This document shows positions 55,160-62,813 of a DNA stretch of 64,000 bases, piece by piece. The stretch is from the NCBI GenBank assembly GCA_025463215.1, contig JAOBWF010000296.1, positions 20,439 through 84,438 on the forward strand, read 5' to 3'. The stretch's first letter is position 1. Every line of letters starts with the position of its first letter. Both the position numbers and the translations under genes were made by a program. The notes below the pieces were generated by a model, which saw only the letters and a list, made by a program, of their open reading frames with translations, was not told where the DNA came from and did no database searches. This DNA is from Acidobacteriota bacterium (GTDB lineage: Bacteria > Acidobacteriota > Vicinamibacteria > Vicinamibacterales > CAVVIG01).

Positions 55160-55965
55160 AGTGGGCGACCAGTCCGTGGGGGCAGCGCGTGCCGATTCAC
55201 ATCGCGTGGTTCCTGATTTACGTGGCGGCGATTGCCGGACTGCTGTTTCTGATGGTGCACGCCACGTACGTGCGCTACTTCGCGAAGGACAAGCAGTTCG
55301 CCGGCGGCGCCTCGCCTGAAATCGCGAAGACCTTCCCCGCGCGGATTCCGCGACACTCGCTGGTCGCGCGGCTGTTTCACTGGATCATGGCCGCCTCGAT
55401 GTTGACGCTGCTGTTCAGCGCCTTCCTGCCGAAACTGGGCGTCGAGTTCGACTGGGTGACGTACCACTGGATCGCCGGCGCCGTCCTGACCGCGTCCATC
55501 ATCTTTCACGTCATCCACGCCTCGTTCTGGCTCGACTTCTGGGCGATCTGGCCGGACCGCCAGGACATCACGGACGCGGCGAGAAGAACGCGGCGCTTCC
55601 TGGGCCTGAGTGCGCCACCGCCGAGAAAATTCGCCAAATATCCGCTCGACAACAAGCTATACCACGGCGCGATTATCGCCACCGGTCTGACCGCGATCGG
55701 CACCGGTCTGTTCATGCTGGGTCGAGTACGCACGATCTTCCTTCCCCGCAATCCCTACGTGTTCGACGACATGACGTGGGGGCTGATGTACGTCCTGCAT
55801 GGACTCGCGGGGGTCGGGCTGATCGCGCTGGTGATCATCCACATCTACTTCGCCATCCGGCCGGAGAAGGTCGAGATCACGAAGTCGATGATCTTCGGCA
55901 CCATGGGCCGCGACTTCTATCTCAAAGAGCACGATCCCGAGCGGTGGCGGGTTCGGAAGGTGTGA
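55147..55965 (+). CDS. Cytochrome b membrane anchor (formate-dehydrogenase gamma-like)
   Basis: 272 residues. GTG start with AGGAGG 5 nt upstream, located inside the end of the FAD subunit gene. Transmembrane helices near 18-38, 77-95, 105-125, 170-190 and 213-235 carry His residues suited to two b-haems (RLFHWIMAASM, YHWIAGAV, IFHVIHASF, VLHGLAGVGLIALVIIHIY). This would take electrons from the periplasmic Mo enzyme to the quinone pool. PaoABC of E. coli lacks such an anchor, so this is a membrane-coupled version. Confidence 0.88.
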   Translation: MGILEWATSPWGQRVPIHIAWFLIYVAAIAGLLFLMVHATYVRYFAKDKQFAGGASPEIAKTFPARIPRHSLVARLFHWIMAASMLTLLFSAFLPKLGVEFDWVTYHWIAGAVLTASIIFHVIHASFWLDFWAIWPDRQDITDAARRTRRFLGLSAPPPRKFAKYPLDNKLYHGAIIATGLTAIGTGLFMLGRVRTIFLPRNPYVFDDMTWGLMYVLHGLAGVGLIALVIIHIYFAIRPEKVEITKSMIFGTMGRDFYLKEHDPERWRVRKV

Positions 55966-55983
55966 AGCCGGCGACGTTGTGGA

Positions 55984-56532
55984 TCACGCGCCGTTGTTCG
56001 ACCCGGCAGGAGGCGTCCTGCCGGCCGATCGTCGGCGGCCGGATCGCCGCGTCGCCATTGGAGAGCCGTACCCGGACGAGGGCTCGAGGCGGGTGGCGTC
56101 CGGCGTGAGCTTGCTCAGGATGTCGTCGAGGGCGCGGAGATCTCGCGATTCGAGCGCCAGCATCCCGGCCGGCGGCTCGCGGAACGCGCTCATGATCTCG
56201 TCCCTCGCCGCCAGGCCGCGCGAGGTGAGCACGACCAGCTTCACCCGCCGGTCGGTCGCGATCGTCCGGCGCTGAGCCAGACCGAGCCGCTCCAGTCGAT
56301 CGACCACCCACGTCGCATTCGAGGCATCGGTACCCCAGGCCGCCGCCAGCGCGCTCATCGGCTTGCCCTCGGTGGGGTCGAGCGTGCTGAGCGCCTTGGA
56401 GTCGTTCGGGGTCAGCCGGAAGCGCTCCAGCGTGGCGTCCCGCTCGTGCCTGGTGCTGATGAAGAAATCGAACAGCCTCCGCCAGGCGCGTGCGGCCAGG
56501 GTCCTCTTCGCCGACGGGCGACGCACGGCCAT
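55984..56532 (-). CDS. MarR-family transcriptional regulator
   Basis: 182 residues. Winged helix with MSALAAAWGTDASNATWVVD recognition region and wing RRTIATDRRVKLVVLTSRG. The C-terminal 35 residues are Arg/Gly/Ser-rich and probably disordered. Start ATG 56532; GTG 56547 is also possible. Divergent from an SDR gene across an AT-rich operator-like region, so it probably represses that gene and itself. Confidence 0.88.
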   Translation of the reverse strand: MAVRRPSAKRTLAARAWRRLFDFFISTRHERDATLERFRLTPNDSKALSTLDPTEGKPMSALAAAWGTDASNATWVVDRLERLGLAQRRTIATDRRVKLVVLTSRGLAARDEIMSAFREPPAGMLALESRDLRALDDILSKLTPDATRLEPSSGYGSPMATRRSGRRRSAGRTPPAGSNNGA

Positions 56533-56577
56533 CCGCGGACGATACACGGCCGCGCGGGACGGTTCAAGGAAATGAAT

Positions 56578-56612
56578 AGTTTACGTGATTATATAGTTGA
56601 ACTAATTAAACT
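56578..56612. promoter_or_regulatory. AT-rich operator with nested inverted repeats
   Basis: TAGTT-G-AACTA (56594-56604) lies inside an outer repeat AGTTTA (56578-56583) and TAAACT (56607-56612). The stretch is about 75% AT in an otherwise GC-rich region, between the divergent MarR and SDR genes. Nested palindromes in such a place are typical for MarR binding. Confidence 0.6.
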
Positions 56613-56643
56613 AAATTCCCGTATCATCTTCCGGAGATGAAAC

Positions 56644-57459
56644 ATGGCTGATACACCGGTGGAGACCATCGCGTTCGCTGGCAAGGTGGCCCTGATTGCC
56701 GGGGCGAGCCGCGGCATTGGCGCGGCAACCGCCCGCGCGTTCGCGCGAGCCGGCGCCTCGGTCGTGCTGGCGGCACGTGACGAGCGGGCGCTCCACTCGG
56801 TCGTCGAGAGCATCCGCGCGGCAGGAGGCCAGGCGCTCGGCATCCCTGCCGACGTCGGCGACGCCGCGTCGGTCGAGCAACTGGTGCGCCAGACGCTGAG
56901 CACGTTCGGCCGTCTCGACGCCGCCTTCAACAACGCGACGGACGGCCCGCTGCCGGCGCCGCTTGCGGACATCGATCCGGCCGACTTCGATCGCGGCATC
57001 CGCACCAACGTCCGCGGGACCTTCCTCGGGATGAAGTACCAGATCCCGGCGATGCTCCGCTCCGGCGGCGGCGCGATCGTGAACATGGCGTCGCTCGCGG
57101 GGCTGAACGGCGTGGCCAATCTGGCCGCGTACGTCGCCGCCAAGGCCGGGATCATCGGGTTGACCAAAGTGGCGGCGCTCGATTACGCCGACCAGGGGAT
57201 TCGCGTGAACGTCGTCGCTCCCGGACCGATCCTCACGCACCATCTGGAGCAGGCGGGCGAGGAGGCGCGGCGCGGCGCCGCACGTTCCACGCCCATGGGG
57301 CGGGTCGGCCGCGCGGAAGAAGTCGCCGCCGCGGTCCTCTGGCTCTGCTCGGACCAGCCGTCATTCATCACCGGTGTCACGCTGCCGATCGACGGTGGCC
57401 AGTACGCCGGGCTCAAGCCACCGCATATGTATCGCCAGGGCCAGCCGATGAACACCTAG
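56644..57459 (+). CDS. Classical short-chain dehydrogenase/reductase
   Basis: 271 residues. TGxxxGxG variant AGASRGIGAATARAF, adenine-ring segment PADVGD, NNAT in place of NNAG (AAFNNATDG), active-site Ser (NMASLAG), YVAAK, and PGPI. CGGAG precedes the ATG by 7 nt. Substrate unknown; control by the divergent MarR suggests induction by a small aromatic or electrophilic compound. Confidence 0.9.
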   Translation: MADTPVETIAFAGKVALIAGASRGIGAATARAFARAGASVVLAARDERALHSVVESIRAAGGQALGIPADVGDAASVEQLVRQTLSTFGRLDAAFNNATDGPLPAPLADIDPADFDRGIRTNVRGTFLGMKYQIPAMLRSGGGAIVNMASLAGLNGVANLAAYVAAKAGIIGLTKVAALDYADQGIRVNVVAPGPILTHHLEQAGEEARRGAARSTPMGRVGRAEEVAAAVLWLCSDQPSFITGVTLPIDGGQYAGLKPPHMYRQGQPMNT

Positions 57460-57501
57460 GGCGGTCCGGCGGGTGGTGCGAATCGAAGGTGGCTCGTTGG
57501 G

Positions 57502-57822
57502 TTACGGTGCCATCACGTAGCCTGCCGCCGTCCACGCCTCGACGCCGCCCTTCAACGCCTTGACGTTGGTGAAACCCTCGCCGCGGTACTTCGCTGCCTG
57601 ACCGGCAGCGCTGCCTTCGTTCGGTCAGGCACAGTAGAAGATGACCTCCTGCGTCTTCGGCAGCGAGGCGGCGCGCGACTGGAACTCGTGCAGCGAGATC
57701 GATCCGTCCAGGTTCACCATCCGGCACTTCGCCTCATCGTCGTAGGCACAGACGAGCAGCGCCTGGCGATCGGCCGCCTTGCGATGCGCTTCGTCGACGC
57801 TGATGCGCTCGATGTCTGGCAT
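57502..57822 (-). CDS. Rhodanese-domain protein, predicted selenoprotein (in-frame UGA at codon 66)
   Basis: 106 codons ending in TAA at 57502, with UGA at 57625-57627. The part before UGA (MPDIERISVDEAHRKAAD, LLVCAYDDEAKCRMV, EVIFYCA) and the part after it (PNEGSAAGQAAKYRGEGF, NVKALKGGVEAW) together make one continuous, normal-length rhodanese fold. In rhodaneses of this kind, as I recall them, the UGA position is Cys in the active-site loop (YCACPNE). GGGGGAGGG precedes the ATG. A SECIS-like hairpin follows the UGA. Alternative: a nonsense-mutated pseudogene; the intact downstream frame and hairpin argue against it. Confidence 0.75.
57592..57610 (-). promoter_or_regulatory. Candidate bacterial SECIS element
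   Basis: In the mRNA, 14 nt after the UGA comes CGCUGCC-GGUCA-GGCAGCG, a perfect 7-bp stem with a 5-nt apical loop beginning GG. The UGA-to-loop distance is 21 nt. Bacterial SECIS elements are known to need a stem-loop just behind the UGA, a small apical loop with G in the first two positions, and about 16-37 nt spacing. All three are met. The hairpin lies inside coding sequence, as bacterial SECIS elements do. Confidence 0.7.
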
Positions 57823-57909
57823 GCGTCCCTCCCCCTTGAATGCCCGCAAGTACGGTGCCGCAGACATTGCAGTCGCCAGGCTGAGCCAGTCGTGGCGCTT
57901 CGCCGCTGG

Positions 57910-57915
57910 TATACT
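57910..57915 (+). promoter_or_regulatory. Possible -10 element for a leaderless transcript
   Basis: TATACT ends 7 nt before the GTG at 57923. Transcription from it would begin at or next to the start codon, giving a leaderless mRNA; no Shine-Dalgarno is visible. No good -35 was found. Confidence 0.3.
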
Positions 57916-57922
57916 CGGGCTC

Positions 57923-58417
57923 GTGACAGGTTCTGCTCCGCTGCTCGTCGCGGCGCTGTTCCTCCCGCTGGCCGGCTGCGGTTCGTCACCCGCAGTGCCG
58001 ACCGCGACGGCGCCGGCGTCCGCCGCTGCGCCTTCGATCGCGAACCTCACCGGCACATGGACCGGCACCGGCACGGACGCGCAGGGCCCGGAGATGTTCA
58101 CGTGGACGCTGACGCAGGTCGGCGATCGACTCACTGGATCCGCGGTGCTCGATCCCGCCGATCCCAACGACGGCTCGTGCGGCTCGTGTCATAAACAGAA
58201 GCACGGCACGATGACCGGCACGGTGGCGAACGGCGCGCTGACGCTGACCCTCGACTTCCCCGACGGCGGCGCCGACATCACCCCGCTCTGCGGCATCACG
58301 ATGCATGCGGCGACCAGCGACATTGCCTCGAGCCGGATCACCGCCAGCTACACCGGCACGACGACCTGCGAGGGGCCGATCACCGACGGCAAGTTCACGG
58401 TGACCCGGTCATTCTAG
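57923..58417 (+). CDS. Small lipoprotein of unknown function with a CxxCH
   Basis: 164 residues. The signal sequence ends in a lipobox (FLPLAGC, Cys at about 20), followed by a Pro/Ala/Thr spacer and an antiparallel-beta domain (NLTGTWTGTGTDAQGPEMF, HGTMTGTVANGALTLTL). CGSCH at about 90-94 could bind haem or simply form a disulfide, since two further Cys (LCGI, TTCEG) follow. GTG 57923 is the only start giving a clean lipoprotein signal. Function unknown. Confidence 0.7.
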   Translation: MTGSAPLLVAALFLPLAGCGSSPAVPTATAPASAAAPSIANLTGTWTGTGTDAQGPEMFTWTLTQVGDRLTGSAVLDPADPNDGSCGSCHKQKHGTMTGTVANGALTLTLDFPDGGADITPLCGITMHAATSDIASSRITASYTGTTTCEGPITDGKFTVTRSF

Positions 58418-58421
58418 ATTT

Positions 58422-58964
58422 TCAGGGTGCAGATTTCAGTTTTCCGAGCAGGCGGCGGAGCCCCACGAACGCCTCGAGCATCTCGGCGTACGAAAAGTTC
58501 GCGTTGCGGCCGCTCGGGTTCGGCAGCACGACGACCCGCGCGCCTTCGAGCCGTTCCTCCTGCAGCCCGAGCGCGACCGGCTGACCGGGCCGACGGCCGA
58601 ACACCGACCGGAACAGCGTCACGCCGATGAAGGCGACCACCTCGGGTTTCACGCGGCGGATTTTCCTGCGCAGGACCTGCGCGCCGGCGACGTATTCCTC
58701 CGGCCGGAGCGTGTCGATGCCAGGCGTCGGCCGAGGGACGAGGTTGGTGATTCCGAATCCCCATTCGTGCAGGCGATCGTCGTCTTCGCAGCCGATCGGC
58801 TCCGGCACCAGCCGCGAGTCATAGAGCAGCTTCCAGAACCGGTTCGACGGGCCGGCGAAATGGTGGCCGCATTGCGACGATTTCACACCCGGGTTGATCC
58901 CGACGAGCAGGACCCGCACCGGTTGACGGATGCGATCGCGGAGCGGCGGTAGAATGTCGGCCAT
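58422..58964 (-). CDS. mug: Mismatch-specific uracil/thymine DNA glycosylase
   Basis: 180 residues, UDG family 2. LLVGINPGVKSSQCGHHFAG (catalytic-site GINPG, with Asn), GFGITNLVPRPTPG, and the intercalation loop NPSGRNANFS. It removes uracil or thymine from G mismatches. The start ATG at 58964 shares bases with the ATG of the divergent EVE gene; a TTG at 58979 is an alternative. The stop is 5 bp from the convergent lipoprotein stop. Confidence 0.92.
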   Translation of the reverse strand: MADILPPLRDRIRQPVRVLLVGINPGVKSSQCGHHFAGPSNRFWKLLYDSRLVPEPIGCEDDDRLHEWGFGITNLVPRPTPGIDTLRPEEYVAGAQVLRRKIRRVKPEVVAFIGVTLFRSVFGRRPGQPVALGLQEERLEGARVVVLPNPSGRNANFSYAEMLEAFVGLRRLLGKLKSAP

Positions 58965-59367
58965 GAACTGGCTATTCAAGGAAGAGCCGTCGAACTACAG
59001 CTTCGACGCGCTGGTGAAGGACAAGAAGACGGTCTGGAGCGGCGTCAGAAATCCTGTCGCGCAGCGCAATCTGCGGTCGATCAAGAAGGGGGACCAGATC
59101 TTTTTCTATCACACCGGCGACGAAAAGTCGGTGATCGGGATCGCCAAGGCGCTCGGCGACGCGTATGCCGATCCTGGCGACACCACCGGCAAGGCGCATG
59201 TCGTCGACATCGCGCCGGTAAAGAAGCTGGCGCGGCCGGTGACGCTCAAGGAGATCAAGGCCGACCCGTGGTTCAAGGAGTTCGCGCTCGTGCGCATCTC
59301 GCGGCTGTCGGTGATGCCGGTGTCCGATGCGGAGTGGGCGCGGATCGTAGGGCTCGGTTCCTCGTAG
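58963..59367 (+). CDS. EVE-domain (PUA-like) protein
   Basis: 134 residues. MNWLFKEEPSNYSFDAL start, VWSGVRNPVAQRNLRSIKKG and DQIFFYHTGDEKSVIGIAK match the EVE/THYN1 family, thought to read modified bases in DNA or RNA. ATG 58963 fits the conserved N terminus; ATG codons at 58930 and 58954 are in frame. Pairing with mug hints at a shared role in modified or damaged bases. Confidence 0.93.
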   Translation: MNWLFKEEPSNYSFDALVKDKKTVWSGVRNPVAQRNLRSIKKGDQIFFYHTGDEKSVIGIAKALGDAYADPGDTTGKAHVVDIAPVKKLARPVTLKEIKADPWFKEFALVRISRLSVMPVSDAEWARIVGLGSS

Positions 59368-59372
59368 CGCAG

Positions 59373-60530
59373 CTACGACTTACCGCCGCGGATCTCTTTG
59401 CCGATCTGATCGACCTTCTCGAGCAGCCGCAGGATGTTCTCGCCGAGGATGTTCTTGACGTCCTGCTCGCTGTAGCCCTTGTCGAGCAGCGCCGCGGTGA
59501 TCTTCGGCAGCATCGACACATCGTCCATGCCGTCGGGCACCGTGGTGCCGTCGAAGTCCGACCCGAGACCGACATGCTGGGCGCCGACCAGCTTGGCGGC
59601 GTGGTCGATGTGCTCGACGATCTTCTCCCACGTCACCGTCGGCCGCTCGGCCGCGGGCACGTTCTTCAGCCCCGCCTGATAGAGCTCGTCGGACAGGAAG
59701 CTGCGCGAATAGTTGATCATGATCACCCCGCCCTTGCCGCCGAGTGCGCGGATCATGTCGTCGGTCATGTTGCGCGGGTGCCCCGAGATCGAGCGCAGCG
59801 ACGAGTGTGATGCCACCAGCGGCGCCTTGCTCGTTTCGAGCGCATCCCAGAACGTCTTGTCGGACACATGCGAGATGTCGACCAGCATCCCGAGCCGGTT
59901 CAACTCGCGGACGACGTCCTTGCCGAAATCGGTGAGGCCGTTGTGCGCCGGCGTGTCGCCCGACGAGTCGCTCCAGTTGGTGTTGACGCTGTGCGAGAGC
60001 GTCAGGTAGCGGACGCCGAGCCGCTGATAGTCGCGCAGGACGGCGAGGCTGTCGTCGATCATGTGCCCCCCTTCCATTCCCATCAGCGCCGCGAACTTGC
60101 CGGCCTTGTGCGCGGCCCGCACCTCCGCCGCGGTGGTCGCCAGCACGATCTCGTTCGGATGTTGCTCGGCCAGGCTCCTGACGTGATCGATCAGGATCAG
60201 CGATCGCTTGACCGCTTCGGGCCCGGTGATCGTGCCGGGCATGTAGATCGAGAAGAAGGCGGCGTCGAGCCCCCCCTCCTTGATGCGCGGCAGGTCGACA
60301 TGGTTGCTGTCTTCGCCCTTCTTCGCCTCGTGGCGCACCATGAAGTCCCAGCCCTCGCGGCCGAGCATCATCGTCGTGTCGATGTGCGTGTCGACGACGA
60401 TCGCTTCCTTGTGGATGCGGGCGGCGCGGGCCGCGGACGACTCCGCCGGCTTCTTCTTCGCCGGCGTCTGCGCGCCAAGCGAGGCGATCCCGGCTACCGC
60501 CACGAACACCGCAACAGTTTTGATCATCAT
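59373..60530 (-). CDS. Exported M19 membrane dipeptidase
   Basis: 385 residues, signal peptide to about 20 (VAGIASLGAQ). Zinc-ligand motifs of renal-type dipeptidases: VDTHIDT (HxD), bridging Glu in MGMEGGHMID, LSHSVNT, ISHVSDKTFWD, ASHSSLRSI, GLGSDFDG. Hydrolyses dipeptides in the periplasm. Start ATG 60530 (ATG 60527 next to it). Its start lies 22 bp after the stop of the unknown exported protein, so they are probably cotranscribed. Confidence 0.92.
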   Translation of the reverse strand: MMIKTVAVFVAVAGIASLGAQTPAKKKPAESSAARAARIHKEAIVVDTHIDTTMMLGREGWDFMVRHEAKKGEDSNHVDLPRIKEGGLDAAFFSIYMPGTITGPEAVKRSLILIDHVRSLAEQHPNEIVLATTAAEVRAAHKAGKFAALMGMEGGHMIDDSLAVLRDYQRLGVRYLTLSHSVNTNWSDSSGDTPAHNGLTDFGKDVVRELNRLGMLVDISHVSDKTFWDALETSKAPLVASHSSLRSISGHPRNMTDDMIRALGGKGGVIMINYSRSFLSDELYQAGLKNVPAAERPTVTWEKIVEHIDHAAKLVGAQHVGLGSDFDGTTVPDGMDDVSMLPKITAALLDKGYSEQDVKNILGENILRLLEKVDQIGKEIRGGKS

Positions 60531-60552
60531 CAACAAGCCCCTGGCCCAGCCG

Positions 60553-61584
60553 CTATCTGCTCTCTTTGAATCCCGCCGGCACCGCGAGATCCGCGGCCGA
60601 CACCTCGGTGACGACCTTGAGCACTTCGTTGGTCATCGTCATGAAGGTGGCGCGCGCCTTGGCCGCTTCGTCGCCGCCCATCTTTTTCTGGGCCATCTTC
60701 TTCGCGAAGCCGCCGAGCATGCCGCCGACGCCGCCGGAGGCCGCCGACTTGCTGTCGGTCTCCGATGCCTTCGCTTCCTCCGCCAGTTGCTCGGCCGACT
60801 TCACCGCATCGAGGGTCGTCGTGGTCTGGATCGCGGTGCCGTCGATCTTGCCGCCCTCGGTCGTCATCTTGCCCATGACCTGCTTGATCATCGGATATAG
60901 CGCCATCGCCGCGGCCATCTGCTCGGCGGAGACGCCGGCCATCATCGTGCCGTACAGCTTCTGGGCGTAGCGCACGTCGAAGTCGAGGACCTCTTTCATC
61001 GCGGCAATCTTCGGCGCCAGCCACTGGTCGGACGTCATGATCATGCCGCCGCTCTCCTCGACGGTCTTGCCCTTCTCGCGCATGGTGACGGTGAGGATCG
61101 ACTGGCGCGTCTCGAAGCCGTTGATGGTTTTGGTCGCGCCGGTGTTCTTGATGTTGAAGTCGACTTCCATCTGCTTGGCGTTGGGGTCGGCGGCCTGCGG
61201 CTTGTCTTTCTCCTTGCCGGCGTCCTTGCGCGAGTCTTCCTCGGCCTTCTTCCGCGCCTCCTCCATGCGGCGGCGCAGCTCGGCGAAGGTCGTCACCTTG
61301 TAGCTTTTCTTCTTCAGGTCGAGGTCGTAGACCTTCTCTTCGCCGAGATCGACGATCTGACCGGTCGAATCGCCGTTCATCGTCGCCTTGCGATCGCCTT
61401 TCACCGCGATGCTCAAGGTCACACCTTCACGCGCAGTCTTGCCGCCGAACATGTTGAACATCCGGCCGAGCATGCCGGCGAACTCGACGCGCGACTTCTC
61501 GTCGGCACGCACGTCGGCCTTCAGCGCGGGCGCGGCAGCGGTGAGCAGGGCGAGAGACAGAACGGTCACGCGCAAGCGGATCAT
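60553..61584 (-). CDS. Exported protein of unknown function
   Basis: 343 residues with a signal peptide (MIRLRVTVLSLALLTAAAPALKA). A beta-rich first part (TLSIAVKGDRKATMNGD, GQIVDLGEEKVYDLDL), a highly charged Lys/Glu coiled segment (about 105-140), a second beta region (FETRQSILTVTMREKG) and an Ala/Lys-rich C-terminal helix. It resembles DUF4412-like proteins only loosely. I do not recognise a function. Confidence 0.75.
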   Translation of the reverse strand: MIRLRVTVLSLALLTAAAPALKADVRADEKSRVEFAGMLGRMFNMFGGKTAREGVTLSIAVKGDRKATMNGDSTGQIVDLGEEKVYDLDLKKKSYKVTTFAELRRRMEEARKKAEEDSRKDAGKEKDKPQAADPNAKQMEVDFNIKNTGATKTINGFETRQSILTVTMREKGKTVEESGGMIMTSDQWLAPKIAAMKEVLDFDVRYAQKLYGTMMAGVSAEQMAAAMALYPMIKQVMGKMTTEGGKIDGTAIQTTTTLDAVKSAEQLAEEAKASETDSKSAASGGVGGMLGGFAKKMAQKKMGGDEAAKARATFMTMTNEVLKVVTEVSAADLAVPAGFKESR

Positions 61585-61614
61585 GGGCTCCTCCAGACAA
61601 ATACCGGGTGGATT

Positions 61615-62787
61615 CTAACCTGTCCGCACGCTGGGTGCGACCGCAAGCCGCCACGCCGCGAGCAGCAGGACCGCACACCAGACGAGCGTCAGCCGCACGA
61701 ACCCCTGGCGCTCGAACACGAAGCCGGCAATCGCCGGCCCGCTCAGCAGCCCCGCACCCCACGCCATGTTGTAGAGGCCGTAGCCGACGCCGAACGAGCC
61801 GACGCCGGCGTCAGCGACCGCTTCGGCCATGAAGGTCAGCGACGGTGTGATCACGAGCGCAACGGCCGTCGTGGTGAGCACGAAGAACGCGATCGTCGAC
61901 GGATAACTCCACGCCACCGTCAGCAGCGGCAGGACGCAGGCGACGAGCAGCAGCCCGGTGAGCATCAGACGCCGTCCGCCCCACCGATCGGCGAGCCGGC
62001 CGTAGATCGGATGCAGGATCGACGACGCCACCGCGCCGCTGCCGAAAATCAGGCCGATGCGCGCCGGGCCGATCGCGAGTTTCGCGGTCAGGTAGAGCGG
62101 CAGCACCGGCTCGAGCATCGAGATCGTCGCGGAGATGGCGATCACGACGAGGGCGCACGAGGCGACGGCCTGCGACCGCAGCACGGTGCGGATCGGCACC
62201 TGCTCCGTGTTGCCGTGCTCGGAGGGAATGTCGAGCCACAGGAATCCGAGTGCGCTCACCACGGCGAAAACCGCGACGGTCAGGAACGGCGCCCGCAGCC
62301 CGCCGATTTCGTACAGCCAGCCGCCGATCGTCGGCCCGACCATCACCGCGGCGCTGGTGCCCGACATGACGATGCCGCTGACGCGGCCGCGCTCTTCGGG
62401 GCCGAACCGATCCGCGATCAACGCGAAGCCGACCACCCAGGTGACGGCGTCAGCGGCGCCCTGCACGAGGCGCGCGGCGAACAACCAGGGCAGGCCGTCG
62501 GAGTACGCGAACAGCAGCGTCGCCGCCGCCAGTGCGATCATGCCGCCGACCAGCGGCCCCTTGCGGCCGACGCGATCCGAGATCGCCCCCATCGGGATCG
62601 AGACCGTCAGCAGCGTCACTCCGAACGACGCGAACAGCAGCCCGATCATCGTCGGCGACGCCCCGAGCCTGCGGCTCAAATCCGGCAGCACCGGCACTGC
62701 CACCGAGTAGGCGACGATGTCGGTGAACGTCGCGAAGGTGACGAGCGCGACGGTCACGCCGCGGGACCTGCGAAGAGACATGCGCAT
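61615..62787 (-). CDS. MFS transporter
   Basis: About 390 residues and 12 transmembrane helices. Motif A between helices 2 and 3 is present (GAISDRVGRKGPLVGG), as is its degenerate repeat in the second half (GRLADRWGGRRLMLTG). PDLSRRLGASPTMIGLL is typical of drug/proton antiporters. The start is uncertain: ATG 62787, ATG 62781, or ATG 62838 overlapping glgB. Substrate unknown. Confidence 0.88.
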   Translation of the reverse strand: MRMSLRRSRGVTVALVTFATFTDIVAYSVAVPVLPDLSRRLGASPTMIGLLFASFGVTLLTVSIPMGAISDRVGRKGPLVGGMIALAAATLLFAYSDGLPWLFAARLVQGAADAVTWVVGFALIADRFGPEERGRVSGIVMSGTSAAVMVGPTIGGWLYEIGGLRAPFLTVAVFAVVSALGFLWLDIPSEHGNTEQVPIRTVLRSQAVASCALVVIAISATISMLEPVLPLYLTAKLAIGPARIGLIFGSGAVASSILHPIYGRLADRWGGRRLMLTGLLLVACVLPLLTVAWSYPSTIAFFVLTTTAVALVITPSLTFMAEAVADAGVGSFGVGYGLYNMAWGAGLLSGPAIAGFVFERQGFVRLTLVWCAVLLLAAWRLAVAPSVRTG

Positions 62788-62813
62788 GGGGGGATGGAGA
62801 ATGCATGCCGGCG

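Noticed and set aside
57413..57727. 104-codon minus-strand frame overlapping the 3' part of the rhodanese
   Set aside because: Different frame from the rhodanese; Arg-rich shadow without a domain.
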